Assembly (NCBI GenBank): GCA_023139225.1
Contig: JAGLNZ010000512.1
Coordinates: 1 to 6,646 of the forward strand
Direction of reading: 5' to 3'
DNA length: 6,646 bases
Origin: Desulfobacula sp.
GTDB taxonomy: Bacteria > Desulfobacterota > Desulfobacteria > Desulfobacterales > Desulfobacteraceae
Below the pieces are notes generated by a model. That model was not told the origin of the DNA. It was given only the letters and a program-made list of their open reading frames with translations, and did not search any database. Position numbers and translations under genes: made by a program. Below are positions 1 to 5,631 of the stretch, piece by piece; position 1 is the first letter of the stretch, and every line of letters begins with the position of its first letter.

Positions 1-773
1 TTCTGCATTGTTTTGAACCGGCCGTCTGCATTAATCTCTTTCATAAGCTCAGGGTGCAGATTGGTAACAACGTCCACCTGATCGTTCTTCAAAGCATCTG
101 CCCATTGTCCTTCAGGTACAATTTTAAAAATAAGCTCATCATAAACAGGAATCCCGGACTGCCAGTATTTTGGATTCTTTTTTAATACAATCTGCCGGCC
201 TTTATCCCATTTTGAGAACATAAACGGGCCGGTACCAATGGGATTTTTAAAAAAATATTCCATCCCATTGTCCTGAATATATTTTACAGGTGCAATGGAA
301 CCAAACATGGAAAGCCTGAAGAGAAACATACCATCGGGATGGTTTAGATTGATCCTGACACGGTGGGTATCTAAAACTTCAACATTTTTAATGGAATTTA
401 AAATCCAGGCGTTACCGGCTTTTGTAGCAGGATTAACCACTGTTTCATAGGTATATTTCACACAATCGCCGGTAAAAGGTTCACCATTATGGAATTTAAT
501 ATTTTTCCTGAGTTCAAACTCATAGATCTGTTTGTCTATCAGTTTCCAGGATGTTGCAAGTCCGGGAACTAAATTACCTTCAAGATCAATGTGTATCAGG
601 CTGTCAAAAATCTGAGTAATTACCGAATACGAATCCGGATCAAAACTCGGATCAAATGCAGTTAAACCGGCGATATCAGATCCAAAATTGACAACCCTCA
701 GGCTTTTGGCCATGACTTGGCCAAAACTCAACGAAAAAACAAATACAAGCGCGAAAACAAAACATTTTTTCAT
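1..773 (-). CDS. Family-5 ABC transporter substrate-binding protein (peptide/nickel type), 3' part missing
   Basis: This is the N-terminal half (about 257 residues) of a periplasmic solute-binding protein of the SBP_bac_5 (DppA/OppA/NikA) family. The C-terminus lies beyond the left edge; family members are usually 500-550 residues. A Sec signal peptide is visible: MKK, a hydrophobic core, then a likely cleavage after the VMA at residues 20-22. Cys4 is not in a lipobox, so a soluble periplasmic protein is more likely than a lipoprotein. Family hallmarks are LVPGLATSW near residue 70, KFHNGEPFT near residue 95, and IGTGPF near residue 180 followed by a KNPKYW motif. The ATG has a strong ribosome site, AAAGGAGA at 781-788, 7 bases upstream. 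It is separated from the upstream operon by a putative terminator, so it is probably transcribed independently, perhaps with permease and ATPase genes beyond the edge. The ligand cannot be predicted: the family binds peptides, nickel, sugars and other small molecules. Confidence 0.92.
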   Translation of the reverse strand, partial: MKKCFVFALVFVFSLSFGQVMAKSLRVVNFGSDIAGLTAFDPSFDPDSYSVITQIFDSLIHIDLEGNLVPGLATSWKLIDKQIYEFELRKNIKFHNGEPFTGDCVKYTYETVVNPATKAGNAWILNSIKNVEVLDTHRVRINLNHPDGMFLFRLSMFGSIAPVKYIQDNGMEYFFKNPIGTGPFMFSKWDKGRQIVLKKNPKYWQSGIPVYDELIFKIVPEGQWADALKNDQVDVVTNLHPELMKEINADGRFKTMQ

Positions 774-808
774 GGAAAATTCTCCTTTTAGATTAAGGTA
801 AAAAATTG

Positions 809-836
809 ATGTTAATGGTCTGGTTCATTCATTCAA
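809..836 (-). promoter_or_regulatory. Possible sigma70-type promoter of the substrate-binding protein gene
   Basis: On the minus strand, TTGAAT (831-836) and TAACAT (809-814) are separated by 16 bases. Each matches the sigma70 consensus at 4 of 6 positions. Transcription would begin near 802, giving a leader of roughly 30 bases that contains the AAAGGAGA ribosome site. The position, just after the terminator-like repeat and before the gene, is sensible. In AT-rich DNA such matches arise easily, so this is only a candidate. Confidence 0.3.
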
Positions 837-850
837 TTTATTTAAGCAGT

Positions 851-889
851 AAAGGCCTGGTACCGCTCAATGACCGGTACCAAGCCTTT
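851..889 (-). terminator. Hairpin, probable terminator of the AOR operon
   Basis: A 15-bp inverted repeat (851-865 with 875-889) encloses a 9-base loop. In minus-strand RNA all 15 positions pair, including one G-U at 857/883. In plus-strand RNA the same position is an A-C mismatch. The stem contains GGTACC on both arms. It lies about 50 bases past the stop of the Fe-S gene, the last gene of the operon. The minus-strand U tract is short (UUU then ACUGC), whereas seven T residues follow the stem on the plus strand, so it may work in both directions. Confidence 0.65.
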
Positions 890-937
890 TTTTACCACAG
901 TTTTTTCCCACAGGTTAGTATAACAACACCTTTTAGT

Positions 938-1438
938 TTAAGCGGTCTTTAAAGCAACCTTTCCGCTTGTTGCATGCAGTTTTGCCGCTGCAGTTTGTTT
1001 TTTAAGAACAGCCACATCATCTGCATCCACATATTCTATCGCCTGGACTTCACAGAATCTAACGCACTGGGGATCTCCATCACACAGATCACATTTAAAG
1101 ACTTTTCTGTCAATGGAATTGAAGCCCATGGCGCCAAATGGGCAGACTGCCACACAAGACCTGCAACCAATACATTTATCATAATCCACTTCAATTATGT
1201 TGAGTTCATCATTGCGGGAAATCGCATTTGCAGGACAGACACCCATGCAGGGTGCATCCTGGCACTGCTGACAGGCCATGGGGATGTAGACCCCGTCCAT
1301 TTCCCATTTCATAACCCTGATGCGGCTTCTGGCCGGATTTGAAAATCCGTCATGTTTGACTGCACAAACCAGTTCACATAATCGGCACCCTGTACATTTT
1401 TCAGGGTTTATCATAAGGACTTTATCCTTTGTTTCCAT
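938..1438 (-). CDS. Four-cluster [4Fe-4S] ferredoxin-type subunit, electron-transfer partner of the AOR
   Basis: A 166-residue soluble iron-sulfur protein of the HycB/DmsB/AOR small-subunit type. Sixteen cysteines fall in four groups: C15, C18, C21, C25; C56, C59, C64, C68; C89, C92, C95, C99, followed by Pro; and C116, C119, C125, C129. That is enough for four [4Fe-4S] clusters. There is no signal peptide or membrane segment, so it should be cytoplasmic. The last 30 residues are Ala/Lys-rich and without cysteines. It follows the AOR gene after 15 bases, with AAGGAG ahead of the ATG. In Aromatoleum-type AOR and in class II benzoyl-CoA reductase (BamBC), a similar Fe-S subunit carries electrons to or from the tungsten subunit, and that role is inferred here. 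It is the last gene before the hairpin at 851-889. The general class is secure; the precise electron partner is not. Confidence 0.93.
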   Translation of the reverse strand: METKDKVLMINPEKCTGCRLCELVCAVKHDGFSNPARSRIRVMKWEMDGVYIPMACQQCQDAPCMGVCPANAISRNDELNIIEVDYDKCIGCRSCVAVCPFGAMGFNSIDRKVFKCDLCDGDPQCVRFCEVQAIEYVDADDVAVLKKQTAAAKLHATSGKVALKTA

Positions 1439-1453
1439 GAGTTGACTCCTTTT

Positions 1454-3394
1454 TTACAGCATATGAGAGGGCTCGTTTTGAATCTCAAGCCGTTTCAGGG
1501 TTTCAGGTTTAGGATTGCCGTTTTTATCAAGCCCTTTGTGCTCGTAAAATTCATCAATCATTTTAACAAATTTTTTCTTGTTAATCATCATCCCTACAAC
1601 GTCAGGGGCGCCTCGTAAGCAGGGTTCGTCAAAATAACGATGGTTGAGCATATCGCCTTTTTCAAGATCATCCCTTGTCAAACCTTCCCTGATGTTAAAA
1701 AGTCGTTCCAGCATATTGCATCGCTCGGAAATATCCCACAGTTCTTTGGGCGTAAATTCAAGGCCTGTGTTGTAATACAGAACTTTAGGCCAGTCTTCGA
1801 AATTGGGCAGGGTTGCGCCCAGGAATGTTGTGTGATACTTGCAAATTCCTAGACAGTCAACTCCCATATAACAATTTTCCTGCCAGAATACCTGCCAGGC
1901 TTTTCCTATATATTCCGTATGCTCGGAACTGAGCTTTCCTTTATAAGCTACGGGATTGCCGTATATTTTATGCAATACTTTTTCAGGCAGATGGTATAAG
2001 TCGATGGCTGGACGGCTTCTTAAATGATCGGACCCCCTTGAGGATGTTGCGACATTCAAAGCCAAAGCCGGTGTTGCTCTTTCATCGGAATGAAGATTGC
2101 TCATTCCCTTTACCTGAATAAGGTAATCAAAGGAATTTTTGCCAAATATTTTAGAGGCCGGGATCCCGCCCATGGCAAGAGTATCGGCAACTTTGCCTTT
2201 TCTGTAACAAATCCGTTCCACCATCTCAAGAAGCGCTTCGTCATTACCGAATCTCAAATCCAGTCCGTCGGTATCTTTGCTGGTAATGATTCCTTTTTCA
2301 TAAAGTTCCATGGCCCAGGAAATAAGGCTGCCTACCTCAAGATTATCCATGCCGTACTGATCAACAAGATGATTTCCTACAAGAACCGTCTCAGCTCTCG
2401 GCGTATCGGGCTCGCCGCCGAATGCTCCCTGGGATGTATATTCAGGGCCTTCATCATATGTGCCCTTTAAGGGGCCTGAAGGAATTCTGTACTGGGCACG
2501 GCAATGAACCTGGCATCCGAAACAACCTGCCATATGGTATGGCCCCATTGTCTCTTCACAAATTTCATCAATATTTTCAGGTTCAATATCATCGGCATAC
2601 TCGCACTGGTTATACTGAAAATTCCTTGTACGAACCCCGCCCCAGGAATTGGTCGCACCCCAGATCATGGGTGTGCCAAGGGTCCCCTGGGTCTTATTCA
2701 CTTTTGCAGATGTAATCTGGTCAATAAACCGCTTGTTATACTCCAGGGCTTCAACAGGATGGGCAATCTTGATATCCATGGTGCCTCTGCAGGCAATGGC
2801 CTTGAGGTTCTTGGAACCCATGACAGCGCCCATGCCGGTTCTTCCACCGGCATTTTTAATCCCGGTCATGACATTGGCAAATACCACAAGATTTTCACCG
2901 GCAGGCCCGATAACAAGGGATTTTACCTCCTGGTCATTGAGTTCCTCCTGGATGGCCCACTGGGTATCAGTGGTAGTTTTTCCCCAGATATCCTGGGCAT
3001 CACGAATTTCAATGGTGCCGTTTTTAATAAAAAGGTAAACCGGGGTTTTTGCCTTGCCTTTTATAACAAGGTGATGAAAGCCCGCCCATGCCATTTCAGG
3101 GGCAAAAAATCCGCCCATATTGGCAGAACCCAAAAGTCCTGTCAGGGGAGATTTCGCCATAATATGGGTTCTTGCTGTTGCCGATGCACAGGTTGCCGTA
3201 AGGATACCGCCGCTGACAATCAAAGGATTGGCAGGTCCTAAAGGATCACAGCCTTTTTTGGAATGATTCAATAAAAGATATGCATCCAGGCCTCTGCCCC
3301 CGATGTATTTCTTTCTGACGTCAAGAGGAATAGGCTTTACCTCCACATCACCTGTGGTAAGATTGATATAAGCAATTTTTCTGTCCAATGCCAT
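1454..3394 (-). CDS. Aldehyde ferredoxin oxidoreductase (AOR) family tungsten/molybdopterin enzyme
   Basis: A 646-residue AOR-family catalytic subunit; family members are about 600-660 residues. The N-terminal domain has IGGRGLDAYLL (about 31-41) and a KSPLTG stretch near residue 81. The [4Fe-4S] ligands are C291, C294 and C298 (CFGCQVHC), with C518 in the D-x-x-G-x-C motif DCLGIC. The first pterin-contact region, near residue 345, is the D-N-L-E-V-G segment. E315/E318 (DEGPEY) and H457 (RGSDHLR) are candidates for the acidic and His residues near the metal. Such enzymes interconvert aldehydes and acids with ferredoxin; the BamB branch reduces benzoyl-CoA. Which applies here is not decidable by eye. 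The start was set at this ATG because GGAGGG (3403-3408) lies 8 bases upstream and family homology begins there. A longer reading from a TTG at 3436 would overlap the previous gene and adds a basic, non-homologous tail. The upstream gene stops one base before the ATG, which implies translational coupling. Confidence 0.95.
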   Translation of the reverse strand: MALDRKIAYINLTTGDVEVKPIPLDVRKKYIGGRGLDAYLLLNHSKKGCDPLGPANPLIVSGGILTATCASATARTHIMAKSPLTGLLGSANMGGFFAPEMAWAGFHHLVIKGKAKTPVYLFIKNGTIEIRDAQDIWGKTTTDTQWAIQEELNDQEVKSLVIGPAGENLVVFANVMTGIKNAGGRTGMGAVMGSKNLKAIACRGTMDIKIAHPVEALEYNKRFIDQITSAKVNKTQGTLGTPMIWGATNSWGGVRTRNFQYNQCEYADDIEPENIDEICEETMGPYHMAGCFGCQVHCRAQYRIPSGPLKGTYDEGPEYTSQGAFGGEPDTPRAETVLVGNHLVDQYGMDNLEVGSLISWAMELYEKGIITSKDTDGLDLRFGNDEALLEMVERICYRKGKVADTLAMGGIPASKIFGKNSFDYLIQVKGMSNLHSDERATPALALNVATSSRGSDHLRSRPAIDLYHLPEKVLHKIYGNPVAYKGKLSSEHTEYIGKAWQVFWQENCYMGVDCLGICKYHTTFLGATLPNFEDWPKVLYYNTGLEFTPKELWDISERCNMLERLFNIREGLTRDDLEKGDMLNHRYFDEPCLRGAPDVVGMMINKKKFVKMIDEFYEHKGLDKNGNPKPETLKRLEIQNEPSHML

Positions 3395-3395
3395 G

Positions 3396-3659
3396 TTATT
3401 TGCCCTCCATCTTCTTTTTGAATGCTTCCTCGGCAATTTTCTTGTTCACTTCCCATACAGGCCCACGGATTCTTGGAAAATCCGGACGGATCCATGCGAC
3501 ACGAAACTCACACTTGCAAATCGGGCACTTCACATGCTTATCGCCCGGTTTCGGCTCCAACCTGCCCATACAGGTTGGATTATGGCATCTAAATTTACCA
3601 TAGGTTCTGGTTTTACGCAGACTTTCGGCTCCTGACAATTTTTTGTCATCAATGGCCAT
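3396..3659 (-). CDS. Small cysteine-rich, zinc-ribbon-like protein of unknown function
   Basis: An 87-residue protein with no family I can name firmly. Cysteines sit at C25 and C30 (CHNPTC) and at C45, C48 and C50 (CPICKC), a C-x4-C / C-x2-C arrangement suited to one structural zinc or a rubredoxin-like iron site. The rest is basic and hydrophilic, with a conserved-looking Trp/Pro/Arg segment (IRPDFPRIRGPVW, 57-69) and a Lys/Glu helix at the end. There is no signal peptide. The start has GGAGG 7 bases upstream. The gene lies 34 bases after ubiX and one base before the AOR, so it is most likely co-expressed with both. Small zinc-ribbon D subunits accompany UbiX (B) and UbiD (C) proteins in hydroxyarylic acid decarboxylases, so a similar role is possible, but the sequence resemblance is weak. 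An AOR maturation or electron-transfer accessory is an equal alternative. Confidence 0.8.
   Translation of the reverse strand: MAIDDKKLSGAESLRKTRTYGKFRCHNPTCMGRLEPKPGDKHVKCPICKCEFRVAWIRPDFPRIRGPVWEVNKKIAEEAFKKKMEGK
3403..3408 (-). promoter_or_regulatory. Ribosome binding site that fixes the AOR start
   Basis: GGAGGG on the minus strand, 8 bases before the ATG at 3394, lies within the last codons of the 87-residue gene. Its position argues for the 646-residue AOR rather than the 660-residue version starting at TTG 3436, and suggests the two genes are translated together. Confidence 0.8.
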
Positions 3660-3693
3660 TGTGACCCTCCTTACTCAAAGATTTAACAACATA

Positions 3694-4317
3694 TTATTTT
3701 ATGGCTATCAGTTTTTCTTCAGCAATTTTGGGTTTATTCAAAAGCTTATCCAGCTCTGAATTGTCCCAGCGTTTAAACAGGTCATGCTCTATCCCGATGT
3801 AATCCAAGACCTTACCAACAGACTGATTAATAATATCATCAATGGTTTTGGGGTGGTGATAAAAGGCCGGTACCGGCGGAATAATATGTGCACCCGCGTC
3901 TGCTGCCTGGGTTAACAGTCTTAAGTGCCCTTTATGCAAAGGGGTTTCCCTGAACAGCAATGCCAGCTTTCGTTTTTCCTTAAGCTGGACATCCGCTGCC
4001 CGAATCAACAGATTCTCATTATAGGAATTGGCAATTCCGGAAAGAGTTTTAACCGTACAGGGCGCAACTACCATACCCATGGTCAAAAATGAGCCACTGG
4101 CAACAGAAGCGGCAATATCTTTGTTGGTATAGGTAAAGTCTGCCATGGCAAGAACATCATCCACATCGTAATCGGTTTCAATCCGGATATTGAGTTTTCC
4201 GGCTTCTGAAATAATCAAATGGGTTTCAATACCACGGTTTTTAAGGACCTCAAGCATCCTGACGCCATAAATCACACCACTTGCCCCGGCTATGCCTACG
4301 ATTAATTTTTTTGTCAT
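3694..4317 (-). CDS. ubiX: UbiX/Pad1-type flavin prenyltransferase
   Basis: A 207-residue cytoplasmic flavoprotein of the UbiX family. It joins dimethylallyl phosphate to FMN to make prenylated FMN, the cofactor of UbiD-type (de)carboxylases. Visible motifs are the FMN-binding GASGVIYG (11-18), the central SFLTMGMVVAPC (76-87), K113, the RETPLH block (123-128), PPVPAFY (147-153), and a terminal RW (183-184). By register with Pseudomonas UbiX (from memory), R106, K113, R123, E124, Y153 and W184 match the substrate and catalytic residues; the position of its Arg185 appears to be Lys169, a conservative change. The ATG is preceded by AAGGAG at a 6-base spacing. The gene lies 33 bases after the CBS gene and 34 bases before the small Cys protein. 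No UbiD gene is present in the window, so its client enzyme must be encoded elsewhere. Confidence 0.95.
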   Translation of the reverse strand: MTKKLIVGIAGASGVIYGVRMLEVLKNRGIETHLIISEAGKLNIRIETDYDVDDVLAMADFTYTNKDIAASVASGSFLTMGMVVAPCTVKTLSGIANSYNENLLIRAADVQLKEKRKLALLFRETPLHKGHLRLLTQAADAGAHIIPPVPAFYHHPKTIDDIINQSVGKVLDYIGIEHDLFKRWDNSELDKLLNKPKIAEEKLIAIK

Positions 4318-4350
4318 AGATGACTCCTTGGATTATGTATTATTAACATA

Positions 4351-5001
4351 CTATCGTTCGTGTTTCACTACTTCAAGCAATTTGTAACCTTTTTCTTCGA
4401 TCAAAGAGGTAATTCTTTTAAAACACTTTGCTTCAAACCGGATCGTAAGCCTTTTTACCCCTGAATCGGGATCTTTTAATGTAAACAGTCCTTGAATCTG
4501 AAGACCCATCATAAAGATCTCTTCCAATATTTTTCTAATGGTAACCCTGGTTTCCCCATTGATCTCGATGGAAACTCCATGCAGATTTTCATCCCCTCCT
4601 AGCAGCTGGCTTAACGCATAGGTGAAATCCCTGTTTGACAGGGTTCCCACAAGCGTATCGCCATCCATGACCGGCAAAAAGCTCCTGCCGAATTTTTTGC
4701 CCTTTTCAAGGGCTGTTTCCACTGTATCATTCACTGAAAGCGTAATTGGTTTTCTAACCATGATATCTTTTACTTTCAGTCGTTCATTAAAATATTGAAT
4801 TTCATAAATATCCTGGGTAGCAATGGCCCAGGCAGCAGCCTCTCTCAAATCCCGCCTTGCAATAAGCCCTCTGAATTTCCCATTATCTACAACTGACATA
4901 AAAGGGACCCTGTGTTCTTCAAATAAATTTATGGCATCTTTTGCTGAAAGATCGCTTGACATTGTATCAGGATTTTTGGACATCCAGTTTTTAACAATCA
5001 T
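4351..5001 (-). CDS. CBS-pair protein with C-terminal ACT-like domain (AcuB-like)
   Basis: A 216-residue cytoplasmic regulatory-type protein. The first CBS motif spans about residues 3-58, beginning VKNWMSKNP and ending in GLIARRDL. The second spans about 76-132, with VKDIMVRKPITL and ending in GTLSNRDF. Residues about 141-213 look like an ACT or ACT-like fold (HGVSIEING, then paired beta/alpha segments ending YKLLEVV). CBS pairs usually bind adenine nucleotides (AMP, ATP, SAM or dinucleotides), and ACT domains bind amino acids or similar small ligands. No catalytic or DNA-binding domain is attached, so it probably senses a ligand and acts on a partner. The layout resembles AcuB of Bacillus, whose biochemical role is not clear. 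GGAGAG lies 6 bases before the ATG, and the gene is 27 bases downstream of the HD gene. Function inside this operon is inferred only as sensing or regulation. Confidence 0.88.
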   Translation of the reverse strand: MIVKNWMSKNPDTMSSDLSAKDAINLFEEHRVPFMSVVDNGKFRGLIARRDLREAAAWAIATQDIYEIQYFNERLKVKDIMVRKPITLSVNDTVETALEKGKKFGRSFLPVMDGDTLVGTLSNRDFTYALSQLLGGDENLHGVSIEINGETRVTIRKILEEIFMMGLQIQGLFTLKDPDSGVKRLTIRFEAKCFKRITSLIEEKGYKLLEVVKHER

Positions 5002-5028
5002 CTTTATCTCTCCAATGTTTTGGTTGTA

Positions 5029-5631
5029 TTAATCAAACAGTCCCATCTCACGGGCAAGTTTTTGGGACAAATTGATGGCTGTTTTTGTTCTGAACCAGTC
5101 TTTGAGACCATCAAGCCTTAACTGCCTTGCTTCTTCCCAGTACTGGCCGGAAAGTTTATCAGGTCCGAACATGGTCTTAAACCGCTCAAGGCCTGTCTTG
5201 CCGTATCTGTCCAGTCGGTCCGCCTCCACGAGCAGGGTGGCTGATATATTGTTCATTTTAAAAACTGTCTGGGGCAAATCATGAACTTTAATGATGCTCT
5301 GTATCTCTTTAATCTTATCTTTATCATATTCAAAATCTGATAAAATTTTACCAGCAATAACAGCACCCTGTTCCATATGCTGAGCAACACTTGAGGAATC
5401 ACTTTTCACTTTGGGGCTGGCATCCTTAAAATCCGTATAATCAATGGCTGTCCATCCTATATCATGCAGATACGCTGCCGGTATGACAATATCTTGGTCC
5501 CCGCGTTCATGTTCGAGCAAAAACCTGCAAAGTTTTACCATACGAAGGACATGATCCCAGTCACCATCACGGCCTTTCATATAAATGGGTTCAATTACAT
5601 TGACCAGATCTTTTTCAAATGACGGATCCAT
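5029..5631 (-). CDS. HD-domain phosphohydrolase-like protein
   Basis: A 200-residue soluble HD-superfamily protein. Metal ligands can be placed as H27 (DWDHVLRM), H56-D57 (AYLHDIGW) and D138 (VEADRLDR), with further histidines at H85 (QHMEQGA) and H117 (IKVHDL). The full order H...HD...H...H...D is that of HD proteins able to hold two metals. The family hydrolyses phosphoester bonds in nucleotides, (p)ppGpp or cyclic dinucleotides; no substrate-specific motif is recognisable, and the YedJ/YpgQ-like nucleotide hydrolases are the nearest general match by eye. The ATG overlaps the stop of the upstream gene by one base (TAATG), with GGAG about 8 bases ahead, so translation is probably coupled. 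Its place before a CBS-ACT protein suggests a nucleotide-linked regulatory or housekeeping role, which is an inference. Confidence 0.88.
   Translation of the reverse strand: MDPSFEKDLVNVIEPIYMKGRDGDWDHVLRMVKLCRFLLEHERGDQDIVIPAAYLHDIGWTAIDYTDFKDASPKVKSDSSSVAQHMEQGAVIAGKILSDFEYDKDKIKEIQSIIKVHDLPQTVFKMNNISATLLVEADRLDRYGKTGLERFKTMFGPDKLSGQYWEEARQLRLDGLKDWFRTKTAINLSQKLAREMGLFD

Noticed and set aside
895..913. Two CCACAG copies separated by a T-rich spacer after the Fe-S gene
   Set aside because: Six-base repeats this close are expected by chance, and there is no further copy or structure.
774..937. Possible small gene or riboswitch in the 164-base intergenic region
   Set aside because: No open frame with a ribosome site and no recognised riboswitch fold was found. 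The hairpin and the candidate promoter account for the visible structure.
974..1342. A Cys-containing open frame of 122 codons on the plus strand
   Set aside because: It is the reverse of the ferredoxin-type gene, and its composition reflects that gene's cysteine codons.
2504..3241. A 245-codon open frame on the plus strand
   Set aside because: It lies wholly opposite the AOR gene, whose motifs are unmistakable. It has no recognisable domain or plausible ribosome site, and is a shadow of codon use on the other strand.
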